Source: Candidatus Rifleibacteriota bacterium
GTDB taxonomy: Bacteria > Muiribacteriota > Ozemobacteria > Ozemobacterales > Ozemobacteraceae
Assembly (NCBI GenBank): GCA_018818125.1
Contig: JAHISQ010000180.1
Coordinates: 1-55,202 of the forward strand
DNA length: 55,202 nt
Direction of reading: 5' to 3'
The translations under genes were made by a program, and so were the position numbers. Under the pieces are notes generated by a model. The model was not told the DNA's origin and searched no databases. It saw only the letters and a list, made by a program, of their open reading frames with translations. Below, piece by piece: positions 34,491 through 43,939 of the stretch (its first letter is position 1; each line of letters starts with the position of its first letter).

Positions 34491-35696
34491 ATGAAAATTC
34501 TTCATCTGATTTCTTCGCTGGCAAGTCGTTTTGGCGGCCCTTCTAAGGCTTGCATAGAAATGGCTGATGCTGTTAACAAGTTGGGACATGAAGTTAGCAT
34601 CTATTCAACAACAATGGATGGAAAAAACGACCTTAGTAAGGCTGATTTTTGCGATAAGTTGTCTGAAAAAATAGATTTGCAACTCTTCCAGGTAAACTGG
34701 CCAAGATTCTGGATACCCTCCCTTAGCATGGCCCGGGCCTTAAAGAAAAAAATTAAAGAATTTGATATTGTCCATATTCATTCCCTCTATCTTTTTCACA
34801 ATCTCGTAGGTGCCTATTACTGCCGAACATTCTGCATCCCTTATATTATAAGACCTCATGGAACCCTCGACCCATTCCTATATAAGCGGCATAGATTTCG
34901 CAAGGCTTTATTTGAAATCCTGTTTGAAAACCGCAATCTGAAAAATGCAGACGCCATTCATTTCACCACTACTGATGAAATGGAGTTGGCGAAGCCCCAC
35001 ACGTTCGAAGCACCCGGCATCGTAATTCCCAATGGGCTGCACCTCGAAGAATATGAGGTTTTACCCGACAAAGGATATTTCAGAGCAAAATACCCCGAAA
35101 CTATTGGCAAGAAGCTCATTCTTTTTTTCAGTCGCATCAACTTTAAAAAAGGCTTGGACATTTTAATCCCCGCATTTATTAAGCTTGCCAGGAAACATCC
35201 AGATTATCATCTCGTTCTCGTCGGCCCGGATGACAGCAACTTGACTCCCGGCATCAAAAAAGAACTATTACAGGCAGGCCTTGCCCTCGAAGGGCCTTAT
35301 CAAAGAACCACATTCACCGGCATGCTCTCCGGAAAAGATAAGCTCGCAGTTTTAAACGATTCAGATGTTTTTGTTCTGCCCTCTTACAGCGAGAACTTTG
35401 GCATAGCAGTTATTGAAGCGATGATTTGCAAACTCCCGGTTATTATTTCCGACAAAGTTAACATCTGGCGCGAGGTAGTAGAAGATGGCGCTGGTCTTGC
35501 CGGACCATGCTTGGTAGAATGGTTTTCAGAGGCAATTGAAAGGCTTCTAAACAATCCGGAGCAATGTGCTGCCATGGGTCAGGCCGGCCAAAAATCGGTA
35601 AAAAACCGCTACAGTTGGGATCAAATCGCAATTCAACTTGAAAACGCATACACAACCATAATTCAAAACCATCAAAGATCTCGGATTAAAGAATAA
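34491..35696 (+). CDS. Glycosyltransferase family 4
   Basis: A 401-residue GT-B enzyme: MKILHLISSLASRFGGPSKA (the glycine-rich start of GT4 proteins), YIIRPHGTLDPFLYKR, IVIPNGLHLEEY, LILFFSRINFKKGLDILIPA, FVLPSYSENFGIAVIEAM and VIISDKVNIWREVVED. The PHGTLDP motif is shared with many O-antigen GT4 enzymes. The 35697-35914 gap that follows carries no gene that I can identify. Confidence 0.85.
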   Translation: MKILHLISSLASRFGGPSKACIEMADAVNKLGHEVSIYSTTMDGKNDLSKADFCDKLSEKIDLQLFQVNWPRFWIPSLSMARALKKKIKEFDIVHIHSLYLFHNLVGAYYCRTFCIPYIIRPHGTLDPFLYKRHRFRKALFEILFENRNLKNADAIHFTTTDEMELAKPHTFEAPGIVIPNGLHLEEYEVLPDKGYFRAKYPETIGKKLILFFSRINFKKGLDILIPAFIKLARKHPDYHLVLVGPDDSNLTPGIKKELLQAGLALEGPYQRTTFTGMLSGKDKLAVLNDSDVFVLPSYSENFGIAVIEAMICKLPVIISDKVNIWREVVEDGAGLAGPCLVEWFSEAIERLLNNPEQCAAMGQAGQKSVKNRYSWDQIAIQLENAYTTIIQNHQRSRIKE

Positions 35697-35914
35697 CCGT
35701 ATTGAGGCGCTCTGAACGCAAAAATCAGGTCGCAAAATTTAAGCAGATCGTCAAGCCTTGTATGCCCTCCCGGCTCTTATTAAAGCGATATGCTTGCCCG
35801 GCAGTGCGCTTTGAGATATATTAGACTCGTGGATGACAAAACCAGAGAATGAATTGCTGATTCATTCCTGGTGATTTGGCAGTGAAAAAGCCGTTAAGGT
35901 GTGACATTACTATC

Positions 35915-36736
35915 ATGAAATGCTCGGTAATCATTCTTACTTATAATTCTGAGAGCTACATCGAAGAGACGGTCAAGGCTGCTTTGCGCGTATCTGATGA
36001 CGTGCATGCCGTCGACTCTTTCAGCACTGACACTACGCTCGCGATCCTGGCGCGACTTGGCGTTAAAACAGTGCAACACCCTTTCGAGCATTACGGGCTG
36101 CAACGCAACTGGGCAATCGCCAACTGTGGCAACAAGCACGAATGGCAACTGCATCTCGATTCCGACGAGATCATGTCAGATGCTCTTGTCGATGAAATTA
36201 ACGGTCTTCCTGATAACCCTGACGTAAATGGCTATTTCATCCCCCGTATGCCAGCCTTTCTTGGCCGGAAAATTTATTACGGCGGCATGTATCCCATCTG
36301 GCATATGCGCCTTTTCAAACGCCAGAGCGGGCATTGCGAAGATCGCATTTATGACCAGCATTTTTATGTTGAAGGACAGACAGCACAGCTGAAAAACCCG
36401 ATGGTAGACTATGTCTGCTCAAGCCTCACTGAGTGGGTGACACGCCACAACAAATGGGCTGATGCCGAAGTGCGCGAATTGTTTGCTAATGACAAATCCG
36501 GCAGAATCCAGGCCGATGCCAACGGAAACCCCATCGAAAAACAACGTTACTGGCGCAGCATTTACGAAAAATTCCCGCTGTTTGTCAGGCCTTTCCTGCT
36601 GTTTATCTACCGATATTTTCTGAAACTCGGCTTTCTCGACGGAGTTGAAGGCCTGATTTTCTTTTTCCTCAAAGATTTCTGGTTCAGATTTCTTATCGAC
36701 GCCAAAATATACGAACAACGACTTCGAAAAAATTAG
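35915..36736 (+). CDS. Glycosyltransferase family 2 (WaaE/KdtX-like)
   Basis: A 273-residue GT-A enzyme: CSVIILTYNSESYIEETV at the N terminus, VHAVDSFSTDTTLAILARLG, HLDSDEI (the DxD-like metal site), MPAFLGRKIYYGGMYPIWHMRLF and a C-terminal hydrophobic region. It resembles WaaE-type glucosyltransferases that act on LPS core or EPS. Start placed at the ATG at 35915, because the family starts directly with this beta strand; a TTG at 35876 is the longer alternative. From here on base composition is more GC-rich than in the previous 18 kb. Confidence 0.82.
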   Translation: MKCSVIILTYNSESYIEETVKAALRVSDDVHAVDSFSTDTTLAILARLGVKTVQHPFEHYGLQRNWAIANCGNKHEWQLHLDSDEIMSDALVDEINGLPDNPDVNGYFIPRMPAFLGRKIYYGGMYPIWHMRLFKRQSGHCEDRIYDQHFYVEGQTAQLKNPMVDYVCSSLTEWVTRHNKWADAEVRELFANDKSGRIQADANGNPIEKQRYWRSIYEKFPLFVRPFLLFIYRYFLKLGFLDGVEGLIFFFLKDFWFRFLIDAKIYEQRLRKN

Positions 36737-36787
36737 AATCTCGGTAAATTTAAACTGCCAGCAAACTTTCGAGGTCGTTCAGCTTAA

Positions 36788-38047
36788 ATGAAAATACTGA
36801 TCTACGCGCTTAACTTCAAGCCAGAAATGGTCGGATGTGGCAAATACAATTCAGAACTGGCCGACTGGCTAACTGCCAGCGGGCACGAAGTCAGAGTTAT
36901 CTGCGCCCCGCCATATTATCCGCAATGGCAGGTGCAAAAACCATTTTCACCCTTAAAATACCATAAATCAACAGAAAAAGTGGATTCCCGCCTTCTCGAA
37001 AATGACGGGGATATGACGAGAGCTTACACAGCAATCAGGTGCCCAATTTACGTGCCAAAACATCCGACTGGCGCTAAAAGATTGCTACATCTGAGCAGTT
37101 TTGCCATCAGTAGCCTGCCAGCGCTTCTGGCGCAAATTTCCTGGAAACCGGAAATTATATTTACTGTCGCACCCACACTACTCTACGCCCCGTTTGCGGC
37201 AGTAACGGCTCGCCTATGTGGCGCCGTTGCGTGGTTGCATATTCAAGATTTCGAAACCGATGCCGCCTTTGAAATTGGTCTGCTAAAGCACAGAATGGTC
37301 GCCTGGGTAGCCCGGCTTTTTGAAAAAACTGTCCTGACAGGTTTTTCGATTGTCTCTTCTATTTCACAAAACATGCTGCACAAACTTCACGAGAAAGGAG
37401 TGGCGGACGGAAAAACTTATCTGCTACCGAACTGGGTGGATGTTAACCAGATCAAGCCACTAACCCGGCCGAGCAAGCTGAAAAGAACCCTTAACCTTGC
37501 CGCCGACCTGCAAATATGCCTTTTTTCAGGAAATCTCGGCACTAAACAGGGCCTTGAAATGATCATTACAGCAGCGAGCTTGCTAAAAGATAATAGCAGC
37601 ATACACTTTGTTATCTGCGGCAACGGGCCGCAGCGCTTGCAACTGCAAAACGCGAGCAAAGACCTTCCCAATATTACTTTTATTGATCTGCAGCCCCCCG
37701 AACTCTTAAATGAGCTGCTAAACATTGCCGACATTCACCTTCTACCCCAGCTCGGCAATGCTGCCGATCTGGTAATGCCTTCAAAACTAACCGGCATGCT
37801 GGCGAGTGGCCGACCGGTTGTGGCGTCGGCCGCACCCGGCACAGAAATTGCCAGAGCATTGCACGACTGCGGTTTGATTTCACCGCCGGGTGACTATCAG
37901 ACATTCGCAGACAACATTCGCATGCTGGTACAGAACCATGAATTGCGACTGCAACTTGGCAACAACGCGCGACGATACGCGCTGGCAAAGCTTGACAAAC
38001 CCCGGATATTGCAGGATTTCAACGTAAAACTGGTATCTTCTCAATAA
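36788..38047 (+). CDS. WcaI-like glycosyltransferase
   Basis: A 419-residue GT4-type enzyme with the WcaI-like start: NFKPEMVGCGKYNSELADWL, then APPYYPQWQV, TVAPTLLYAPFAAVTARLCG, HIQDFETDAAFEIGLLK, LLPNWVDVNQIKP, FSGNLGTKQGLEMII and MPSKLTGMLASGRPVVAS. WcaI family enzymes act in colanic-acid-like EPS assembly. Its stop codon is inside the left arm of a 143-bp palindromic element (38043-38185), so the last residues may come from that insertion. Confidence 0.86.
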   Translation: MKILIYALNFKPEMVGCGKYNSELADWLTASGHEVRVICAPPYYPQWQVQKPFSPLKYHKSTEKVDSRLLENDGDMTRAYTAIRCPIYVPKHPTGAKRLLHLSSFAISSLPALLAQISWKPEIIFTVAPTLLYAPFAAVTARLCGAVAWLHIQDFETDAAFEIGLLKHRMVAWVARLFEKTVLTGFSIVSSISQNMLHKLHEKGVADGKTYLLPNWVDVNQIKPLTRPSKLKRTLNLAADLQICLFSGNLGTKQGLEMIITAASLLKDNSSIHFVICGNGPQRLQLQNASKDLPNITFIDLQPPELLNELLNIADIHLLPQLGNAADLVMPSKLTGMLASGRPVVASAAPGTEIARALHDCGLISPPGDYQTFADNIRMLVQNHELRLQLGNNARRYALAKLDKPRILQDFNVKLVSSQ

Positions 38048-38185
38048 CACGGGGTAAGTATTTTTTTTTGTTTTTCTTAATCGTGCTCGTGCTCAGCGAA
38101 GCGGTGATCGTAATCGTAATCGAACTCCAATATCGATTACGAGCACGAGCACGAGCACGAAATACGAAGATTACCCCGGGTTATT
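38043..38185. repeat. Nested palindromic intergenic element (MITE-like)
   Basis: Outer arms AATAACACGGGGTAA (38043-38057) and TTACCCCGGGTTATT (38171-38185) pair with one mismatch. Inside are a second pair, AATCGTGCTCGTGCTC (38079-38094) against GAGCACGAGCACGAGCACGA (38141-38160), and an inner hairpin CGTAATCGA/TCGATTACG. The CGAGCA hexamer is repeated. The left arm supplies the stop codon of the upstream glycosyltransferase gene. No coding content. Confidence 0.8.
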
Positions 38186-38288
38186 GAGATCTTACTAAAA
38201 CAGCTTAGTTTCGCCAGTATAAAAGCGGAACATTATTAACAGGTTAATTACCAATAGAAACTGAACCTTTACACCCGAATAGAAAGAG

Positions 38289-38316
38289 TTGCCTTAGCAA
38301 ATGATTATGTTATACT
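38289..38316 (+). promoter_or_regulatory. Candidate promoter of the EPS export genes
   Basis: TTGCCT at 38289-38294, a 16-nt spacer and TATACT at 38311-38316, about 100 nt before the sugar-transferase gene. Hexamers match 4 and 5 of 6. Confidence 0.45.
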
Positions 38317-38413
38317 TCTACTATAGCGTGTTTGCGAAAGAAACAGGCTCCCCGCCAATTTGAGTTTGTAAAATTAATAAGCTGCGATAAATAAATTTGA
38401 ACGGGATGTTTTT

Positions 38414-39799
38414 ATGAAAGAAAGATTGCTTAAAGCACTGGTGTTTTCCTATGACACAGTAGCTTTGCTGTTGGCAGCCTATATTTCAGTGCGCTCCAGC
38501 AATATCATGCGGTCTGTTTTTCCTGAAGCATACATGTATTTTTCAAGTCTGATTATCAGCCTGGTGTTGTTTTATCTTGTCGCTTTGTATTATTCGCGCC
38601 TATACGATCTGCACAGCGCCGCTCACACTTATCGATTTATTCCGGCAGTATTTAACAGCACCCTGCTGACCTTTGTCTCATTCAACTTTTTTGCCTTTTT
38701 TGTCTTAAAATACCCGGCATCACGAAGATTTCTTGTGGTATTTTTTCTTATAAGTCCAATACTGCTGCTGCTACGCAACAAATTTGTATCACTTGTCAGC
38801 ACAATTTTCAAATTTGACCCCTGCATCGGGAAAAAAGTTCTCATAATCGGCGATGCCACGCATGCTGAAAAGCTCGTCCGGCTGTTGCACTGCGAACCTT
38901 TTCCCGGCATGAAGGTTATTGGCAGAATCACCGAAGAACCTGACTACGAAGATCAACGTGCCGGCTGGCTTAATGACCGGATAGAAAACTTTCTTGCAGA
39001 GAACCAGATTGACGAAATATTCTTCTGCGCCCCTGATGACTGGATTTCGGAAGTTAACAAAGCCATGATTTTGTGCTGCAATCTCAGAATTCGTTTTCAT
39101 GTGTATACAACAATGTTCAACCTCATCCTCGGCGAAGCAAACCAGGAAGACTTTTTCGGACATCCCCTCTTCTCGTTTCAAAATCGCGAGGAAGCTCCTG
39201 TCAGGCTTGCGATCAAAAGACTGTGCGACATTGTAATCTCAGCCACCATGCTGATTTTATTGTCGCCGATTTTTATTTTTACCGCCATTTTAATCAAACT
39301 GTTCATGCCCGGCCAGGTTTTGTTTTCTCAGACTCGTTCGGGTAAAAATTGCTGCACTTTTAAACTGCTTAAATTCAGATCGATGATTGCCGATGCCGAA
39401 GCCTTCCGCGAAGATCTCGAAGCACAAAACGAAGCGGAAGGGCCTGTCTTTAAAATCAAGGATGACCCGCGCATCACTGCCCTTGGCAAATTCATCCGTA
39501 AATTTTCGATTGATGAACTGCCGCAGCTGTGGAACGTATTAAAAGGTGACATGAGCCTGGTAGGACCTCGACCACCAATCCCAGCTGAAGTTGATAAATA
39601 CGAACCCTGGCAGTTACGACGTCTCGACATGCGCCCCGGCTTAAGCTGCATCTGGCAGGTCAGCGGGCGCAATAAGATCAGTTTCAACGACTGGATGAAA
39701 ATGGATTTGTATTACGTCGATAACTGGTCATTGTGGCTTGATTTTAAAATTCTGCTGCGCACGGTACCCGCCGTTTTGACCGGTGAGGGTGCTCACTAG
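38414..39799 (+). CDS. Undecaprenyl-phosphate sugar phosphotransferase (initiating enzyme)
   Basis: A 461-residue polyprenyl-phosphate sugar-1-phosphate transferase. Four to five membrane helices (residues 1-120), a Rossmann-like CoA-binding domain (KVLIIGDATHAEKLVRLL, FFCAPDDW), then a hairpin membrane helix and the catalytic part: KLLKFRSM, GPVFKIKDDPRITALGKFIR, DELPQLWNVLKGDMSLVGPRPP, RPGLSCIWQVSGR and FNDWMKMDLYYVDNWS. This enzyme starts repeat-unit synthesis on the lipid carrier (WbaP/WcaJ type). All expected motifs are present. Confidence 0.92.
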   Translation: MKERLLKALVFSYDTVALLLAAYISVRSSNIMRSVFPEAYMYFSSLIISLVLFYLVALYYSRLYDLHSAAHTYRFIPAVFNSTLLTFVSFNFFAFFVLKYPASRRFLVVFFLISPILLLLRNKFVSLVSTIFKFDPCIGKKVLIIGDATHAEKLVRLLHCEPFPGMKVIGRITEEPDYEDQRAGWLNDRIENFLAENQIDEIFFCAPDDWISEVNKAMILCCNLRIRFHVYTTMFNLILGEANQEDFFGHPLFSFQNREEAPVRLAIKRLCDIVISATMLILLSPIFIFTAILIKLFMPGQVLFSQTRSGKNCCTFKLLKFRSMIADAEAFREDLEAQNEAEGPVFKIKDDPRITALGKFIRKFSIDELPQLWNVLKGDMSLVGPRPPIPAEVDKYEPWQLRRLDMRPGLSCIWQVSGRNKISFNDWMKMDLYYVDNWSLWLDFKILLRTVPAVLTGEGAH

Positions 39800-39842
39800 A
39801 AAAGCATATTTGCGGGGGCGGGAGGCCAGGGGGAGAGTGTTG

Positions 39843-39885
39843 ATTCCCGCCTACGTGGCAATGGACGAGTGGCCTTCGCGGGAAT
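39843..39885. repeat. Short intergenic repeat with inverted ends
   Basis: ATTCCCGC ... GCGGGAAT (8-bp perfect arms), 43 nt in all, of the dispersed CCCGC-CTTCGCGGGAATGA type found in many genomes. It is the main feature of the 39800-40076 gap, which has no gene. Confidence 0.45.
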
Positions 39886-40076
39886 GACGGATTAACGTGA
39901 CCAATGACATAAGGAGATGGCTCGCCCCACCCATCTTCTTTGAGTTGAGGAGAAAAGTTGATAATAAAGAAGATAGAGGTTTACAAAAATCAAAGGTTGG
40001 TCGATAGAGGGCGGTACGAAATAGCAAAAGCTTTTGCAGCTTCGCACCTCCGGTACTAATTGCCAAGAGGTAACAA

Positions 40077-41285
40077 ATGAATAGTGAAGAAAATAGCAAA
40101 ATGACGAATGAAGTGAAAAACCTGGATGTATCAATGCTCGAAGTCTTCTGGCAGAAGAAAAGGCTTATCATAGCAGTAACTGTTGCCGCCTTCGTGTTCG
40201 CCTTCATTCTTGCCATGTCCTCGCGGCCCTTGTATCAGGCACGTGCCACCTTCTTCGCCCTTGAAGGGGCTAAATATAGTAATGCCGACCCGTTCACCAA
40301 TGCCGCTCAGGTCAGCAATTACATTTCACAGACCACCGAAATGAATCGCTTCCAGAGTATTGCTACTCAGCTGCTGTTGATTATTTACAGCCGCAGTCTG
40401 GCCAAAATGGTAATCGAAGACATGCCTGAGATTGCTGATTATATGTGGCCCGGTGCTGACAAATCGAATCCGCTTTATCAAGACAGCCTTGCCGAAGCGC
40501 TTCGCAGCACGGTATTTGTCGATCTTACCAACCATACCAAACCCCCGGCTCTGGTTGTTACCTTGGGCAACCCTGAACTGGCTGTAAAGCTGACAAATAA
40601 GTATCTTGAAGCACTACGTAAATTCGTTGATAAAAACAATATCAATAATGAAACCAAAAACCGCAATTACATCGAAAAGCAGACGGCCAGATATCGTGAA
40701 GAATTGGAGAAAGCTGAAGGTCTGCTGAAGAAGTTTGAAGTTGAAAATCGTCTGGTAGACATAGAGTTGCAGGCGCGTGGAGCGTTGAACCTTATTCAAA
40801 GCTTCAAAAGCGAGCTTGTGAGAAAACAGATTGACCTTGAGCTGTTGAATAGCTCACAAACGGCATCCAAAGATTCTATCCGAAAAACACAGCTGGAAAT
40901 TGATAGTATTATTCAACAGATTGACTTTCAGGCCAAAGGAACGGCGCCACAAAACCTTGCATCAGAGAATGTTGAGTATTATCAGTTTATTCCGGGCGGA
41001 ATCATAGCACTGCCAGAACTGGCAGCCCAGCATGGTCGCCTGAAAAGAGAAGTCACTAACCTCGCCAAAATTTACAGCGTGCTTATTGAAAAACTTGAAA
41101 TGGCACGCCTGCGCGAGCAGGGCGAGCCGACAACATTTTTTGTGCTTGACCCCGCAGTATCAGCTTATCAGGTGGCGCCAAACGTAAAAGTGCAGAGTGT
41201 TTACGGTGGCATGCTTGGGTTACTGCTATCATGCTGCTTCCTGGTGGTAAAAACCTTGCTACTGCCTGTGAGAAAAATTAACTGA
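40077..41285 (+). CDS. Wzz-type chain-length determinant / polysaccharide co-polymerase
   Basis: A 402-residue protein with N- and C-terminal membrane helices (LIIAVTVAAFVFAFILAM and YGGMLGLLLSCCFLVV) around a large periplasmic coiled-coil segment (ETKNRNYIEKQTARYREELEKAEGLLKKF region). This is the Wzz/PCP layout. There is no C-terminal tyrosine-kinase domain, so it is PCP-1/PCP-2-like without the kinase. It controls chain length and works with the SLBB exporter 15 nt downstream. Ribosome site AAGAGGT precedes the ATG. Confidence 0.87.
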   Translation: MNSEENSKMTNEVKNLDVSMLEVFWQKKRLIIAVTVAAFVFAFILAMSSRPLYQARATFFALEGAKYSNADPFTNAAQVSNYISQTTEMNRFQSIATQLLLIIYSRSLAKMVIEDMPEIADYMWPGADKSNPLYQDSLAEALRSTVFVDLTNHTKPPALVVTLGNPELAVKLTNKYLEALRKFVDKNNINNETKNRNYIEKQTARYREELEKAEGLLKKFEVENRLVDIELQARGALNLIQSFKSELVRKQIDLELLNSSQTASKDSIRKTQLEIDSIIQQIDFQAKGTAPQNLASENVEYYQFIPGGIIALPELAAQHGRLKREVTNLAKIYSVLIEKLEMARLREQGEPTTFFVLDPAVSAYQVAPNVKVQSVYGGMLGLLLSCCFLVVKTLLLPVRKIN

Positions 41286-41300
41286 GAGGTACCCATTCCG

Positions 41301-43877
41301 ATGAACCTGTCACGATCTAGATTCACTTTTTTGCGAAAGAAGCTTTCAGTGTTTGCAATTTTACTGGTCAGCGCCATTATTCTGACTTGTTCATCAGGAA
41401 GAAGCGAAGCACAGGCCCTTACTCCGTTTACCCCCGCCGGTATTGCCATTGGTGATCCTGCGCTTTATCTCATGTTGGGAATCACCAGCGCTGCTAAGCC
41501 TGCAGTCATCGTTGAGAATATCCCGATAGCTATGCCCGCCACGCAGAATCAAGCCCTATCTCAATCTCAATCTCAAGCTCAAGCTCAAGCTCAATCTCAA
41601 GCTCAAGCTCAAATTCAAGCTCAAACTCAAGCTCAAGTTCAACCACAACCACAGCAAACGACCAGTGACCAGCCAGCTCAGCCGCAGGTATCTGAAAACA
41701 CTGTAGCGGTATCAGCGGTGCAGCTTCCTGATCCTCCAAAGATCTTTGGCTATGATATGTTTGAAAACTCAACCGGAATGAGTGTCGGTAATGTTGTAAT
41801 AAACGACAATTACCGGGTCGGCCCTGGCGATGTTTTTCAGGTAATGATATGGGGAAGCGAAAGCGCTTCTTTTACTGCGCAGATAACCTCAACCGGTGAA
41901 CTGATGATGCCAAAATACGGCAGCGCCAGTGTTTCCGGCTTGAGTTTTGGCAAAATGAAAGTTGCACTTAACGATATAATCGGCAACAAACTCACCGGGT
42001 TCGAAATGTCAGTTATTCCGATTCAACCTCGTCGAAACAGCGTTTTTGTGGTAGGCGAAGTGAATAACCCAGGCGCTTATGAGCTTGACGGAACAGCCAC
42101 AACTCTTTCAGCACTGTTTTCAGCCGGTGGCCCCACCAGACAGGGCACTTTGCGCAAGATTGAAGTGCGCCGTGGCAATAAACTGGTTGGCAGCTTTGAT
42201 GTTTACGATTTCCTTACACGGGGCGACCGCTCCAAGGACATTGAACTTCTTGAAGGCGACACAGTATTTGTGCCGCTTACCGGCCCGAAGGTGTCAATTC
42301 AGGGCGCCGTGCGGCGGCCAGCAATTTATGAACTTAAACCTGACGAAATGACTATTGGCAAAGCTTTATCGATTGCCGGTGACATAAGTCAGGTGGCTGA
42401 CCTGAAAAAAATTCAGATTCGCAGACTTCAGGCACATTCCGGTCAGATCGTATTTTCACGGGAAATTTCACGCAACGATGGCAAGTTCGAAGGTAATGGT
42501 ACTGTTCTGCAGGACCTTGATACAATAAGAGTTTTCGCCATCAGTCCGCGAAATCTTGAAATGGTAAACCTGGAAGGCCATGTTTTTGAACCGGGCGTTC
42601 GCCCCTGGCGGAAAGGCCTGATGCTTAGCGAAGTTCTCACGAGCCCTGACATGCTTAAGCGCGAACCAGTTCTTGAATATGGCGAAATTTTGCGCGAAGG
42701 CGGTGCCGGTGGTGAATACGAAGTAGTCAGCTTTAATCCCGGACAGGTTCTTAATCGTGCCCAGGGTTTCGATGTGGAATTACAACCCAAAGACAGAATC
42801 GTTATTTTCCCGGCAAGTCTGATGCGTGAACAGGCCAAAGTCTCTATCAACGGTCACGTATCAAGCCCGGGAGTCATGTACCTCACTCCAGGAATGCGAA
42901 TCAAAGACCTTATTTTCCGCAGCGGCGGCCTGAGACATGGCGTCAGCCTTCTGGCGGCTGAGCTTTCACGCCGAACCATAGTTAATGGCAAACTGGTTCT
43001 GGATCGTCTCGAAGTAGACCTTGGCAAAGCCATGGAAAACGATGACACACATAACATTGCCCTGAAACCATTTGACAGTCTTATGGTACGCAGTGTTCCT
43101 GACTGGCACATCGACAGCTATATTAATCTTGCAGGTGAATTGAAATATCCAGGGCGCTACAGTTTTCAGCCCGGTGACAGATTGAGCTCCGTGCTCAAAC
43201 GTGCTGGCGGGTATGGTGATAAAGCTTATACCAAAGCCGCTGTTTTCACCAGAATGTCAGTTAAAAAAGCCCAGGCGGAAGCCCGTGGCCGCAAGTTTGA
43301 ACAGGTCAAACAGGAACAGCAGATTAACACCAACAACAGTCAGTACATGATTGGGAGTTATGCCTCAGAAAAAGCGGCACGAGATCTGGCTACAGAACAA
43401 TACAAAGATCTCCTGGAAGTTATTGAGAAATCACAGCCAGAGGGCCGCGTTATTGTAAAGCTTGATGAGCTCGACAAGTTTACCGGCTCACAATACGATG
43501 TCGTCCTTGAGCCAGGTGATGAGTTATTTGTTCCGGCCCGACCGTCTTCTGTAATGGTTGAAGGCGCTGTCTACAATTCAATGGGCGTTCTCTGGCAAAT
43601 TAATCGCAGCATTCGCTACTACCTGAATGTTGCAGGTGGCATCTCAAAAACCGGCGACCTGTCTAATACCTATCTCATTCGGGTAGATGGCACAGTTATC
43701 AGCCGAAAAACAGCAGGCAGCAACTTTGTTGATGCCACGAATGCTGAACCGGGCGATATAATCCTGGTTCCAACCAGGATCAGGGTGCCTGTTGATAACT
43801 GGCAGCGCCACATGGACGTGGTTAAAGTGCTGTCGAACCTGGCTCTGACCGCTCTCGCTATCGACCGCTACCGCTGA
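41301..43877 (+). CDS. Wza-like SLBB polysaccharide exporter with Gln repeat
   Basis: An 858-residue secreted protein. Signal peptide (about residues 13-38), a low-complexity Gln-rich stretch near residues 85-125 coded by a hexamer repeat, a polysaccharide-export domain (NYRVGPGDVFQVMIWG...) at about 165-250, then at least five SLBB-type units (VFVVGEVNNPGAYEL, VSIQGAVRRPAIYEL, VNLEGHVFEPGVRPW, VSINGHVSSPGVMYL, INLAGELKYPGRYSF, VMVEGAVYNSMGV). Wza-type proteins form the outer-membrane channel. The long Gln linker between signal peptide and export domain is unusual. Confidence 0.9.
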   Translation: MNLSRSRFTFLRKKLSVFAILLVSAIILTCSSGRSEAQALTPFTPAGIAIGDPALYLMLGITSAAKPAVIVENIPIAMPATQNQALSQSQSQAQAQAQSQAQAQIQAQTQAQVQPQPQQTTSDQPAQPQVSENTVAVSAVQLPDPPKIFGYDMFENSTGMSVGNVVINDNYRVGPGDVFQVMIWGSESASFTAQITSTGELMMPKYGSASVSGLSFGKMKVALNDIIGNKLTGFEMSVIPIQPRRNSVFVVGEVNNPGAYELDGTATTLSALFSAGGPTRQGTLRKIEVRRGNKLVGSFDVYDFLTRGDRSKDIELLEGDTVFVPLTGPKVSIQGAVRRPAIYELKPDEMTIGKALSIAGDISQVADLKKIQIRRLQAHSGQIVFSREISRNDGKFEGNGTVLQDLDTIRVFAISPRNLEMVNLEGHVFEPGVRPWRKGLMLSEVLTSPDMLKREPVLEYGEILREGGAGGEYEVVSFNPGQVLNRAQGFDVELQPKDRIVIFPASLMREQAKVSINGHVSSPGVMYLTPGMRIKDLIFRSGGLRHGVSLLAAELSRRTIVNGKLVLDRLEVDLGKAMENDDTHNIALKPFDSLMVRSVPDWHIDSYINLAGELKYPGRYSFQPGDRLSSVLKRAGGYGDKAYTKAAVFTRMSVKKAQAEARGRKFEQVKQEQQINTNNSQYMIGSYASEKAARDLATEQYKDLLEVIEKSQPEGRVIVKLDELDKFTGSQYDVVLEPGDELFVPARPSSVMVEGAVYNSMGVLWQINRSIRYYLNVAGGISKTGDLSNTYLIRVDGTVISRKTAGSNFVDATNAEPGDIILVPTRIRVPVDNWQRHMDVVKVLSNLALTALAIDRYR
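41560..41643 (+). repeat. 14-copy hexamer repeat (CTCAAG/CTCAAT) in the exporter gene
   Basis: Fourteen uninterrupted 6-bp units of the type CTCAAK with a few changes, in frame, coding alternating Gln and Ser/Ala. Because each unit is 6 bp, gain or loss of copies leaves the frame open and only changes linker length. Confidence 0.9.
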
Positions 43878-43939
43878 TTTAGTCTCTGGCCCTTTAGCAA
43901 CAGCATGACCAATGCCGAAAACAGGAGAGCTATTTAATC

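Noticed and set aside
38079..38160. CRISPR-like array from the CGAGCA repeats
   Set aside because: Units are too short, are contiguous without spacers and form an inverted repeat.
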